Positions 9,893-19,209 of a DNA stretch of 64,000 bases are shown here, piece after piece. How positions within the stretch are numbered: the first letter of the stretch is position 1; each line of letters opens with the position of its first letter. Made by a program: the position numbers and the translations under genes. The stretch comes from Clostridiales bacterium (GTDB taxonomy: Bacteria; Bacillota; Clostridia; Saccharofermentanales; Saccharofermentanaceae): positions 85,772 to 149,771 of the forward strand of contig JAFWDK010000009.1 in the NCBI GenBank assembly GCA_017513085.1, read 5' to 3'. The notes under the pieces were generated by a model. It worked only from the letters and a program-made list of their open reading frames with translations. It was not told the origin of the DNA and searched no databases.

Positions 9893-12556
9893 ATGAGTGA
9901 ACGTGCACAAAAGAAAGAATCTACTAAGAAGGTAGTAAAGAAATCCACAGCAAAGACTACTGCAAAGACAGCTGCTGCAAAGACTTCGGCCAAAACGGTT
10001 GTGAAGAAGGCTCCTGCAAAAGCTTCTCCGAAAGCAGAAGTGAAGACTGCTAAAGCTTCTTCCAAGGCTTCTGTAAAGAAGAGCGTAGCGAAGAGACCGG
10101 CGGTAAAGAAGACGGAAAGCGTGAAAAAACCTGCCGTTTCCGGAAAGACTCTGACTGTGGATCCGGCTAAAGTACATAACATTTCTGCCCAGGAACTTCA
10201 TGATATGGTTGCTTTCCAGGTGAAGGCATGCTCCGGTAAGAGTGCGGATAAGGGAACCGCAAGAGATTACTGGCTGGCTTTATCCAGAACGATCGTGGAG
10301 ATCATGGCTGATGATTGGGAGAAAACACGTGAGAAGTACGCAAAAGTACGTCAGGCTCACTATTTCTCCGCGGAATTCCTGGTTGGCCGTTCGATGCTGA
10401 ACAATCTTGTTAACCTGGGTATTTACGAGCAGGCAGTAGAAGCCATGAAGGGCTTCGGCATCAACCTGACTGACCTCCTCGAAGAAGAGACTGACGCGGC
10501 GCTGGGTAACGGCGGACTCGGTCGTTTGGCTGCATGTTTCCTGGATTCCTGCGCGACTTTGGATCTTCCGGTTACCGGATACGGCATCCTGTACCGCTAT
10601 GGTCTGTTCCGCCAGACATTTGAGAACGGTTTCCAGAGAGAACATCCGGATTCCTGGATGGAAAACGGCTATCCGTTTGTTATTCCGAGATATGAGGATA
10701 AGGTCCGCGTACATTTTAACGACTTTGACGTATGGGCGATCCCGTGCGACATGCCGATTACCGGCTATAACACACATAATGTGAACCGTCTGCGCCTTTG
10801 GAAGTGCGAACCGGCTCAGGAGTTTGACTTCAATCTTTTCAATTCCCAGCGTTTCGATGACGCGGTAATTGAGAGAAACCGCGTAAACGATATCTATAGA
10901 GTGCTTTATCCGAACGACACATCTTACGATGGTAAGGTGCTTCGTGTCCGTCAGCAGTATTTCTTCGTATCTGCTTCACTTCAGGATATCGTTAGAAGTT
11001 ATAAGGCAGTGCATGGAAATGATTTCAGCAAGTTTGCCGAGCTTAACAGCATCCAGTTGAATGATACCCACCCGGTTATCGGTATTCCGGAACTGATGCG
11101 TATCCTCGTCGATGAGAATGGCGTGAAGTGGGAAGATGCATGGGAAATCGTCAGACATACATTTGCATATACGAACCATACTATTATGGCAGAAGCTCTG
11201 GAAAAGTGGGATTGCAATATCTTCCGTTTCCTGTTCCCGAGAATCTTCGAGATCGTCGAGGGCATCAACAACCAGCAGAGAGCCCAGTTCTTCGAGAAAG
11301 GCATGTATTCCGAACTCGTTGACCGTCTGTCGATCCTTTCCGATGGTAAGGTGCAGATGGCTTGGATGGCCATTTATGGTTCTTACTCCGTAAACGGCGT
11401 TGCGGCGCTGCATACCGAGATCCTTAAGAGAGATACTCTCAAAGAATGGTATGAGATCTATCCGGAGAAGTTCTCTAACAAGACCAATGGTGTTACTCCG
11501 AGAAGATGGCTCCGTGTCTGCGACCAGGATCTGGCTGCATTGATCACTGACCTTCTTGGCAACGAGGACTGGGTCACCGATCTCGATCAGCTCAAGAAAC
11601 TCGAGAAGTATGCGAACGATAAGAAGGTTATGGAGCGTTTCCTGAAGGTAAAGCGTGCAAACAAGGTAGCGCTTTGCAATCACCTGGAGAAGACGAAGGG
11701 TATCAAGGTCAATCCGGATTCCATCTTCGACGTACAGATCAAGCGTCTGCATGAGTACAAAAGACAGCTTCTGAATGCAATCTATGCACTGAACCTCTAC
11801 GATCGTATTAAGGAGAACCCGAAGCTTGATATGCCGCCGGTAACGGTATTCTTCGGTGCAAAGGCTGCTCCCGGATACTTCCGCGCGAAGGCAATCATCA
11901 AGTTCATCAACGAGATTGCAAAGATGATCGACAACGATCCGGATATGAAGGGCCGTCTGAAGGTCGTATTCATCGAGAACTACAACGTAAGTAACGGTGA
12001 GAAGCTCTTCCCGGCTGCAGATATCTCCGAGCAGATCTCAACAGCAGGTCTGGAAGCTTCTGGTACAGGTAACATGAAGTTCATGATGAACGGTGCGGTT
12101 ACCCTGGGTACATGGGACGGCGCAAACGTAGAAATCGCACAGTCTGTCGGTGATGACAATGTCTACATCTTCGGCTGCCGTGTTGAGGATATGGAAGCCA
12201 CCCGTGCTTACTACAACCCGAAGTGGCAGTATGAGAATATCCCGGGTCTGAAGAAGGTCCTCGACCGTCTTGTCGATGGTACATTCAACGATGAGGGAAC
12301 AGGCATGTTCCAGGATCTGTTCAATGGTTTGATCTACGGCAGCAACTGGCAGCCGGGCGATACCTACTATGTACTCGGTGATTTCGACGATTACAGAAAG
12401 ACCAGAGACCAGGCCTATAAGGACTATGCGAACCGTATGGAATGGGCAAAGAAGTGCTGGATCAATATTTGCAATTCCGGTAAGTTCTCTTCCGATAGAA
12501 CCATCAGCGAATACGCAAAGGGAATCTGGAAGATTAAGGCTGCGAAAATTAAATAA
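9893..12556 (+). CDS. glgP: Glycogen/maltodextrin phosphorylase with Lys/Ala-rich N-terminal tail
   Basis: This is a GT35 enzyme that releases glucose-1-phosphate from alpha-glucans in the cytoplasm. The PLP signature EASGTGNMKFMMNGA is intact, with the Schiff-base lysine at residue 729. The body from about residue 95 follows the family throughout. The product has 887 residues against the usual 790-830. The extra length is an N-terminal tail of about 80 residues made almost wholly of Lys, Ala, Ser, Thr, Val and Pro, resembling histone H1 or bacterial Hc1-like tails. ATG 9893 was chosen because AAAGGAGG precedes it by nine bases; a start past the tail would lack such a site. Confidence 0.95.
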   Translation: MSERAQKKESTKKVVKKSTAKTTAKTAAAKTSAKTVVKKAPAKASPKAEVKTAKASSKASVKKSVAKRPAVKKTESVKKPAVSGKTLTVDPAKVHNISAQELHDMVAFQVKACSGKSADKGTARDYWLALSRTIVEIMADDWEKTREKYAKVRQAHYFSAEFLVGRSMLNNLVNLGIYEQAVEAMKGFGINLTDLLEEETDAALGNGGLGRLAACFLDSCATLDLPVTGYGILYRYGLFRQTFENGFQREHPDSWMENGYPFVIPRYEDKVRVHFNDFDVWAIPCDMPITGYNTHNVNRLRLWKCEPAQEFDFNLFNSQRFDDAVIERNRVNDIYRVLYPNDTSYDGKVLRVRQQYFFVSASLQDIVRSYKAVHGNDFSKFAELNSIQLNDTHPVIGIPELMRILVDENGVKWEDAWEIVRHTFAYTNHTIMAEALEKWDCNIFRFLFPRIFEIVEGINNQQRAQFFEKGMYSELVDRLSILSDGKVQMAWMAIYGSYSVNGVAALHTEILKRDTLKEWYEIYPEKFSNKTNGVTPRRWLRVCDQDLAALITDLLGNEDWVTDLDQLKKLEKYANDKKVMERFLKVKRANKVALCNHLEKTKGIKVNPDSIFDVQIKRLHEYKRQLLNAIYALNLYDRIKENPKLDMPPVTVFFGAKAAPGYFRAKAIIKFINEIAKMIDNDPDMKGRLKVVFIENYNVSNGEKLFPAADISEQISTAGLEASGTGNMKFMMNGAVTLGTWDGANVEIAQSVGDDNVYIFGCRVEDMEATRAYYNPKWQYENIPGLKKVLDRLVDGTFNDEGTGMFQDLFNGLIYGSNWQPGDTYYVLGDFDDYRKTRDQAYKDYANRMEWAKKCWINICNSGKFSSDRTISEYAKGIWKIKAAKIK

Positions 12557-12584
12557 TCTTTTCGCGCAAGTTAGATAACGAATA

Positions 12585-12650
12585 AAAAGAGAGTTTTCTC
12601 GATCTGTCCTCGGGGCAAGCCCTGCGGAGGCTCGGAAAACTCTTTTTTAT
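12585..12650 (+). terminator. Rho-independent terminator after glgP
   Basis: A long stem pairs AAGAGAGTTTTCTCGA (from 12587) with TCGGAAAACTCTTTTTT (to 12648). A GC-rich inner arm lies between them and the T-run forms part of the distal arm. Confidence 0.75.
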
Positions 12651-12756
12651 TCGTGTTTTAATGCGCGGAAAGATTATTTTTCTCTTGCGTGGAGACGGTG
12701 TGTGATAAAATTATATGCAAAAGCACTTGTTTAAGTGTGTTTCGGAGAAACGTAAT

Positions 12757-14913
12757 ATGGGCAGGATGGCAAGTACAGCAGATACGATCGTTTTTGATGC
12801 GCCGGCGAAGGTGTGGGAAGAGGCGCTCCCGGTTGGAAACGGAAAGCTGGGCGGCATGGTGTTCGGTTTGCCGTATACCGAGCGGATCCAGCTGAACGAG
12901 GATAGTGTCTGGTATGGCGGCCCGCAGGACCGGAATAATCCTTCCGCGCTCGAGAAACTTCCGGAGATCCGCAGGCTGATCTTTGAAGGCAAGATCCGGG
13001 AAGCCGAGGAACTCTGCAGCTTCGCGCTTTGCGGAATCCCGGAGGAGCAGCGCCACTATGAGCCTCTCGGAAATCTCTATATTGAATTTGAAGAAGAATC
13101 GTTAGATTATTCTAACTACCGCCGTGAACTCAATCTTTCCAATGCGGTCGTGACGACGGAACTGACCCGTGACGGCGTGCACTTTACACGGGAAGTGATC
13201 ACCAGTTTCCCACAGAACATTATGGCGATTCATCTAACGGCGGATCAGCCCGGAAAACTGAACTTTCATGCCCAGCTGGGTAGAAGCGGCGGCAAGCCTT
13301 GGGAAGAGCTTCCGTATAAGCATCAGGTCGTGAGAAGACAGTGCTATAACGCCTGCTCTGACAGCATTGCCGCGAAGCCGGGAAATATTCAGCTCATGCT
13401 AGCGACGGCCGGCGGAAACGGCGGAGTGAAGATTGCCTGCGGTGTAAAAGTTATTCCTTTTGGCGGAAAAACGGAAGTGATCGGTAATACGACGCGCATT
13501 TTCGGCGCCGATGAAGCGCTTCTGCTTCTTGCGGCCGATACGACATTCCGCGAAAAAGACCCGGAATCATCTGTACTGGCCCGCATTGAGGCCGCCTCGG
13601 CCTATTCCTGGGAAGAACTGAAAAACGAGCACATCGCCGATTACAGAAATCTTTTTGATCGGGTTTCCCTGAAAATCGACGGGCAGGAGGAGATCGAGCG
13701 TTTCTTCCAATATGGCCGTTACCTGCTGATCGCCTCTTCGCGACCGGGTTCGCTTCCTTCGAATCTCCAAGGCATCTGGAATCAGGATCTTCTGCCGATG
13801 TGGGGAAGCAAATTCACGATCAACATCAACACGGAGATGAACTACTGGCCGGCGCTGGTAACGAATCTCACCGAATGCCAGAAACCCTTGATCACCCATC
13901 TTGACCGTATCCGCGAAAACGGCCGCGTGACAGCGAAGAAAATGTACGGCTGCGGCGGATTCATGGCGCATCACAACACCGATATCTGGGGTGACACGGC
14001 CCCGCAGGACATCTGCATGAGCGCGACCTTCTGGGTCATGGGCGGCGCATGGCTGTCCCTGCACATCTGGGAACAATATCTTTTCACGCAGGACCTTTCC
14101 TTCCTTCGCGAGAAGTACCCGATCATGCGTGATGCCGCCATCTTTATCATGGACTACCTCGTTCCGGACGGTGAATATCTGGTGACCTGCCCGACGCTGT
14201 CCCCGGAAAACACCTACATCCTCCCGAACGGGGAGAAGGGTGTGATCTGTAAAGGCGCATCCATGGATAACCAGATCATCACAGAGCTCCTTTCTGCCTG
14301 CATTTCCGCGGAAAAAGCACTTGCCACCGGTCCTTCGGATGGTATTTCGGAGCGTGCGGAACAGGTCCTTTCCAAAATCGCGCCGATCCGTATCGGCAAA
14401 TACGGACAGATCATGGAGTGGAATGAGGACTACGAAGAACTGGAGCCGGGACACCGCCATATCTCCCAGCTGTTTGCACTCTATCCGGGATCCCAGATCA
14501 CGGAAGAAAAAACACCGGAACTGATGGAAGCGGCGAGAGCTACGCTGAAGCGGCGCCTATCGTCCGGAGGCGGCCATTCAGGCTGGAGCCGTGCCTGGAT
14601 CATTAACATGTATGCGAGATTAGGAGAAGGGAATAAAGCGTATGAAAACCTTTGTACGCTGATTGAGAAACAAACTCTTCCGAATCTTTTCGATAACCAT
14701 CCGCCGTTCCAGATCGATGGAAACTTCGGTGCCACATCCGGTATTGCCGAGATGCTGGTACAAAGCCATGAAGAGGAGGTCCGCCTTCTTCCTGCACTTC
14801 CGGATGCCTGGAAAGCACACGGCGTCGTGAAGGGCTTGCGGCTTCGCGGCGGGAAAACACTGGAATGTCTGGAATGGAAAGACGGTAAGGTTCTTCGCGC
14901 GGAGATCCGATAG
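12757..14913 (+). CDS. Glycoside hydrolase family 95 (alpha-L-fucosidase/galactosidase type)
   Basis: GH95 enzymes remove terminal alpha-1,2-L-fucose or alpha-L-galactose from glycans. The N-terminal beta domain has [14 protein letters not shown] and [11 protein letters not shown]. The catalytic barrel includes [10 protein letters not shown] near residue 358 and the S-P-E-N-T-Y region. The C-terminal part has [16 protein letters not shown]. No signal peptide or membrane segment is seen, so the enzyme acts inside the cell on imported oligosaccharides. ATG 12757, with GGAG nine bases upstream, is preferred to the in-frame ATG at 12715. The 718-residue length is near the family norm. Substrate cannot be read from the sequence. 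Confidence 0.9.
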   Translation: MGRMASTADTIVFDAPAKVWEEALPVGNGKLGGMVFGLPYTERIQLNEDSVWYGGPQDRNNPSALEKLPEIRRLIFEGKIREAEELCSFALCGIPEEQRHYEPLGNLYIEFEEESLDYSNYRRELNLSNAVVTTELTRDGVHFTREVITSFPQNIMAIHLTADQPGKLNFHAQLGRSGGKPWEELPYKHQVVRRQCYNACSDSIAAKPGNIQLMLATAGGNGGVKIACGVKVIPFGGKTEVIGNTTRIFGADEALLLLAADTTFREKDPESSVLARIEAASAYSWEELKNEHIADYRNLFDRVSLKIDGQEEIERFFQYGRYLLIASSRPGSLPSNLQGIWNQDLLPMWGSKFTININTEMNYWPALVTNLTECQKPLITHLDRIRENGRVTAKKMYGCGGFMAHHNTDIWGDTAPQDICMSATFWVMGGAWLSLHIWEQYLFTQDLSFLREKYPIMRDAAIFIMDYLVPDGEYLVTCPTLSPENTYILPNGEKGVICKGASMDNQIITELLSACISAEKALATGPSDGISERAEQVLSKIAPIRIGKYGQIMEWNEDYEELEPGHRHISQLFALYPGSQITEEKTPELMEAARATLKRRLSSGGGHSGWSRAWIINMYARLGEGNKAYENLCTLIEKQTLPNLFDNHPPFQIDGNFGATSGIAEMLVQSHEEEVRLLPALPDAWKAHGVVKGLRLRGGKTLECLEWKDGKVLRAEIR

Positions 14914-14943
14914 AGGGGAACAGACGAGTCAGTATGAACAAGA

Positions 14944-14982
14944 AAAGTGCGTTGCCTCAAAGAAAATGAGACAACGCACTTA
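14944..14982. terminator. Convergent bidirectional terminator
   Basis: AAGTGCGTTG-CCTC and GAGA-CAACGCACTT form a near-perfect stem around a short A-rich loop. It lies between the GH95 gene (+) and the LRR gene (-) and can serve both. Confidence 0.7.
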
Positions 14983-15011
14983 TTATATGTGTCACGCGTT
15001 TCGGAATGTGA

Positions 15012-17312
15012 TCAGCGGTTAATGCCGTAACGTGCACAGATTTCGGTAAATTCCGTCGACTGGGCAAACGACATAAGTACATCGTGACGGGACTTTCCGT
15101 TCTTCATTTGGCCAAGCCAGAAGCTCATTCCATCCTCATCCGGCTGTCTGTCCATGAAGGTGGTGTACAGTCTTGTGAGATAATCCTCATCTGTAGTGTT
15201 AAACCCGATGAATTCTGCTGACTCGAAGAAATACAACGCCGCGCTTGTACCTGTCTGTTCCAGATTGGTAAGAGCAAGACCCCAGAAACCTAATCCGTCT
15301 GTGTCAGGCTCTCTTTTCATACAGCAGGTGAAGAGACGGGTCGCAAACTTGACCGCATTGTTGGATGCAATCTCGGATTTCGCTGTAGGTGCTCCGGATT
15401 TTACCCCGTAGCCGGCGCAGATATTGCACCACTCTGTCGAATCGATAAAACTACGGATGACTTGTTCTCTGGAAACTCCCTTATTCAGTTGGCTAAGCCA
15501 GAATGTTCTTCCTTCATCGTCAGGCTCGCGGTTAAAGAAGACGGGATAAAGTATATCGAGAAGTGCACCGTCACTCATTTTCTTGTTGGTAAATTCTTCT
15601 CCTAGAAGGAAGAATAGTCCACAGTCTGCACCGGTCTTTTGTCCGCTTTTGATTGCGTCGACCCAGTATTTCTTTCCGGCTTCCTCGGAAAGACGTCCCA
15701 GCGCGTCATTATAAAGACGCTCGATGAAATCCGCGATATCACCGGAAGCGGTGCCTACGATCTTTGTTTTTTCATCATAGATGAACGTGCCTGATACTTC
15801 TATGCCGGGTTTGTAAGGAACCCAGCCGATATATATATATTTTTTCTCGTCAGGATCATATTCCGGATCATATCTTCTGATGAGTTCCTGTATACACGTA
15901 AGCTGGCTGATATCCAGTTTGTCTATATTGGTTCTCTCGCATTCCAAAGTATGAATATACGGATTTCTGCCCAGCTTCAGAGAGGAAATCGCGTTGCCTT
16001 TCACTCGCAGTATTTCAAGAAGCGGGCAAGAGGATACGTCCAAAGAAGAAAGCTTGTTATCGGAAAAATCGATGCAGTCCAGCTTCGTATTTTTCGTTAC
16101 ATCTGCTTTCGTGATCTGGTTATCGTAAGCGATGATTGCTTTCAATTCCGGGCAGTTCGAGGTATCCAGTTTAGAAAGTAAATTGTTGTCACAATAAAAC
16201 TCTTCTAGGGCAGTACAAGAAGAAAGATCAAGTTCCAAAATATGATTGGATGAGCAGTCAAAATGCTGAAGCATGGATGTTTTGTTAAGTTTCAGTACGG
16301 ACAGTGAATTGCTCTCGCAGGAAAGCTTTTCCAGTTTCGGAGCATCACCGATCGTTAATGTTACCAAACTGTTATTTTCACAGTGGAGTTCACGCAGATT
16401 CGGAGCATCCACCTCCAGTTCCGAAAGACCGTTATAGAGAACGGAAACAATTTCCAGATCCGGACAATGGCTCAGATCGATTTTGGTTAGTTCGTTCATG
16501 TAGGCCACCACATTCTTCAGTTTGTGCAGATCGCTTGTCTCGAGTATCTTGATTTCATTCTTGCCGCAGTACAGTTCAACAAGATTTGTGTTTTTACTGA
16601 TATCAAGTGTTTGCATACTGCTGCCGGTGCAATCCAGGATTTCCAGATCCGGGCAGTTAGAAAGATCCAGAGAGGTGATCTGGTTTTTGCAAGGGTTCTC
16701 CGGTCCGAATTTCGGTTCTATTTCGTGATCGTAGTCATAATCACTGCAGGTGAGTGTACGAAGCTTAGTATTGTTCGAAACATCGAGAGAACGAAGATCG
16801 TCCGCACAGCATGTTAATACCTCTAGATCGGAAAGATTACCGGTATTTATGGATTTGATCAGATTACAGTCAAACCGAAGTGTCTTGAGAGCCGGGCAGG
16901 AGGAAACGTCCAGCTTGGTAAGGCGGTTATACGAGCAGTCCAGAACCTCGAGCTTTGTATTTCCCGAAAGGTCGATTTTTGTCAAAAGGTTGTCGAGACA
17001 ATCTAATTCTTTGAGTGAAGTAAAAAACTCGATTCCTTTTAGATCCTCTACACCTACAGAACGGATCTTGATCGACTTGACTGCATCGATCTCAGCTTGT
17101 GAAAACTCTCTGTTTTGATCTGTGTCGAATTGGGCTACGAATTTCCGGAAGATCTTGTCCGGGAAATTGTTCTCGTTAATGGCGATCGTCTGTTCCTGCT
17201 CCGATACGGTTTCTTCGCTTGCTGCCAGCACGTCACCCGAAAATAGTTTTCCGGCTACAGGCGTGGTGAAACAGGCGGCCGCAATCAAACACGCGATAAT
17301 TGCTTTTTTCAT
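15012..17312 (-). CDS. Secreted leucine-rich-repeat protein with C-terminal DUF4214 repeats
   Basis: The 766-residue product has a signal peptide (MKKAIIACLIAAACF, cleavage after about residue 31). An EF-hand-like loop D-T-D-Q-N-R-E-F-S-x-x-E follows at about 66-77. Next come some sixteen leucine-rich repeats of 21-23 residues of the form L-x-x-L-D-C-S-x-N-x-L-x-x-L-D-V-S (about 95-500), then four DUF4214-type units with R-x-P-D-x-x-G-x-x-F/Y-W motifs (about 530-766). It is probably a surface or extracellular binding protein. The last units are clearly related to those in the carboxypeptidase at 62269. The GGAGACAG site precedes ATG 17312. Ligand unknown. Confidence 0.88.
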   Translation of the reverse strand: MKKAIIACLIAAACFTTPVAGKLFSGDVLAASEETVSEQEQTIAINENNFPDKIFRKFVAQFDTDQNREFSQAEIDAVKSIKIRSVGVEDLKGIEFFTSLKELDCLDNLLTKIDLSGNTKLEVLDCSYNRLTKLDVSSCPALKTLRFDCNLIKSINTGNLSDLEVLTCCADDLRSLDVSNNTKLRTLTCSDYDYDHEIEPKFGPENPCKNQITSLDLSNCPDLEILDCTGSSMQTLDISKNTNLVELYCGKNEIKILETSDLHKLKNVVAYMNELTKIDLSHCPDLEIVSVLYNGLSELEVDAPNLRELHCENNSLVTLTIGDAPKLEKLSCESNSLSVLKLNKTSMLQHFDCSSNHILELDLSSCTALEEFYCDNNLLSKLDTSNCPELKAIIAYDNQITKADVTKNTKLDCIDFSDNKLSSLDVSSCPLLEILRVKGNAISSLKLGRNPYIHTLECERTNIDKLDISQLTCIQELIRRYDPEYDPDEKKYIYIGWVPYKPGIEVSGTFIYDEKTKIVGTASGDIADFIERLYNDALGRLSEEAGKKYWVDAIKSGQKTGADCGLFFLLGEEFTNKKMSDGALLDILYPVFFNREPDDEGRTFWLSQLNKGVSREQVIRSFIDSTEWCNICAGYGVKSGAPTAKSEIASNNAVKFATRLFTCCMKREPDTDGLGFWGLALTNLEQTGTSAALYFFESAEFIGFNTTDEDYLTRLYTTFMDRQPDEDGMSFWLGQMKNGKSRHDVLMSFAQSTEFTEICARYGINR

Positions 17313-17606
17313 AATATCTGTCTCCTTTTATTTCTGTCCTCCACTATATGTCGATAAAATAATAATTAATTGATTATTCCCGAAAGTGACAAAATAGTTA
17401 TATTTTTATGTTTCTCAAAAAAGAAGACCATTAAATAAGTATAGAAGTAATGATTGTGTTATGCCGCGCTTGGCGAACGGAAGGATATGGCATTTCGTTT
17501 GTATCTTTGATACTATAAAGATGTTGTGGGCAACTGCAATAATATGAGGTGATCCGGATAGAAAGAGCAGGGGAGTTTCTTCATTTCCGGAAGTTAGGGG
17601 TATTAT

Positions 17607-19154
17607 ATGTCAGGAACAACTATTGTGATCCTGATTGCGATCGTCATCTATCTTTGTATGATGGTTGTGATCGGTGCGGTTTTCAGCAAGAAAAACAAGA
17701 ACACGGACGATTTCTACCTTGGCGGCAGAAAGCTCGGACCAATCGTTACGGCAATGAGTGCCGAGGCGTCGGATATGAGCTCCTGGCTCCTGATGGGTCT
17801 TCCTGCAGTCGCCCTGATGACGGGTGTTGCGGAAGCGTTCTGGACAGCACTGGGACTTGCGGTCGGTACGTATCTGAACTGGCTTTTCGTAGCCAAACGC
17901 CTCCGTGTGTATACCAGCAAGATCGATGCAGTGACGCTTCCGGACTTTTTCGCAAAGCGTTTCGGAGACGACAAGCATATCATTACCTTGATTGCCGCAC
18001 TCTTTATTGTGGTGTTCTTCATCCCGTATACTGCTTCTGGTTTTGCCGCCTGCGGCAAACTTTTCTCTTCGCTTTTTAATGTGCAGTATGAAGTGGCCAT
18101 GATCCTTTCGGCCATCGTTATCGTAGTGTATTGCACGCTCGGCGGATTCCTTGCCGCTTCCACGACAGACTTCATCCAGGCAATCATCATGACGATCGCA
18201 CTCTTCGTTGTTGTCTTCGCCGGAGTCGGTGTCATGAACGGATTCGGCACTATCTTCGATAACGTCAGCAATTTCGACGGCTACATGGATGTATTTAAAG
18301 GCTATGACGTCGCGTCAAAGACGACGGGAAGCTATGGTGCGCTGCCGGTTGCTTCGACACTGGCCTGGGGTCTCGGTTACTTCGGAATGCCGCACATTCT
18401 CCTTCGTTTCATGGCCATCGAGGATAAGAAGAAACTGAAAACTTCGCGCCGTGTGGCTTCCGTCTGGGTTGTGATCTCTATGGGCGTTGCGATCCTGATC
18501 GGTATCATCGGCTACTCTCTCATGAAAGAAGCGATCGTTCCGACCTATGCCAATGCATCTGCTGCCGAAACGATCATTGTAGATGTGGCGAAGTGGATCG
18601 CTTCCCACGGATATGTTCCTGCCTTTATTGGCGGCGTGATCCTGGCCGGTATCCTCGCTTCCACCATGTCTACCGCGGACTCGCAGCTCCTTGCCGCGGC
18701 ATCTTCCGTTTCCCAGAATCTTGTCCAGGAAACATTCAAGAAGAAGCTCTCCGAAAAGAAGGGCATGATCCTGGCGCGTGTCTGTGTATTTGTGATCTCC
18801 GTGATTGCGGTATTCCTGGCTCTCGACCCGAGCAGCTCCGTATTCCGTATCGTATCCTTCGCATGGGCAGGCTTCGGCGCCGTCTTCGGACCGATGGTGC
18901 TTTTCGGACTGTTCTGGAAGAGAATGACCAAGTGGGGTGCAATCGCCGGCATGATCACCGGTGGTGCCACGATCTTTATCTGGAAATTCGTCGTACGTGA
19001 AGTCTTCGCAGATACGATCCTGAATATCTATGAGCTTTTGCCGGCATTCATCGTCGCCAGCATTTTCATTGTGATCATAAGTCTCGTTACAAAAGCACCG
19101 GATGAGAAGGTCACGAAAGCCTTTGATGAAGTGAAAGCAGAATGTAAGGGCTGA
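17607..19154 (+). CDS. putP: Sodium/proline symporter (SSS family)
   Basis: This is a 515-residue member of the solute:sodium symporter family with about thirteen membrane segments. The N-terminal D-D-F-Y-L-G-G-R-K-L-G-P and A-M-S-A-E-A-S-D-M-S-S-W-L-L-M-G-L-P stretches match PutP, including the Asp and Ser/Thr residues that bind sodium and proline in homologues. The later G-G-V-I-L-A-G-I-L-A-S-T-M-S-T-A-D-S-Q-L motif is also typical. It stands alone between a divergent LRR gene and a convergent radical SAM gene, and ends in a strong terminator. Proline is the likely substrate, but closely related transporters take other solutes. Confidence 0.92.
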   Translation: MSGTTIVILIAIVIYLCMMVVIGAVFSKKNKNTDDFYLGGRKLGPIVTAMSAEASDMSSWLLMGLPAVALMTGVAEAFWTALGLAVGTYLNWLFVAKRLRVYTSKIDAVTLPDFFAKRFGDDKHIITLIAALFIVVFFIPYTASGFAACGKLFSSLFNVQYEVAMILSAIVIVVYCTLGGFLAASTTDFIQAIIMTIALFVVVFAGVGVMNGFGTIFDNVSNFDGYMDVFKGYDVASKTTGSYGALPVASTLAWGLGYFGMPHILLRFMAIEDKKKLKTSRRVASVWVVISMGVAILIGIIGYSLMKEAIVPTYANASAAETIIVDVAKWIASHGYVPAFIGGVILAGILASTMSTADSQLLAAASSVSQNLVQETFKKKLSEKKGMILARVCVFVISVIAVFLALDPSSSVFRIVSFAWAGFGAVFGPMVLFGLFWKRMTKWGAIAGMITGGATIFIWKFVVREVFADTILNIYELLPAFIVASIFIVIISLVTKAPDEKVTKAFDEVKAECKG

Positions 19155-19168
19155 TCTTGAAAAAATAC

Positions 19169-19204
19169 CGGGACGGTTTCAGACGAAGCCGTCCCGTTTT
19201 TTTT
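19169..19204 (+). terminator. Rho-independent terminator after putP
   Basis: A perfect 11-bp stem CGGGACGGTTT/AAGCCGTCCCG (19169-19179 and 19186-19196) is followed by eight T residues. Confidence 0.92.
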
Positions 19205-19209
19205 GTGTC

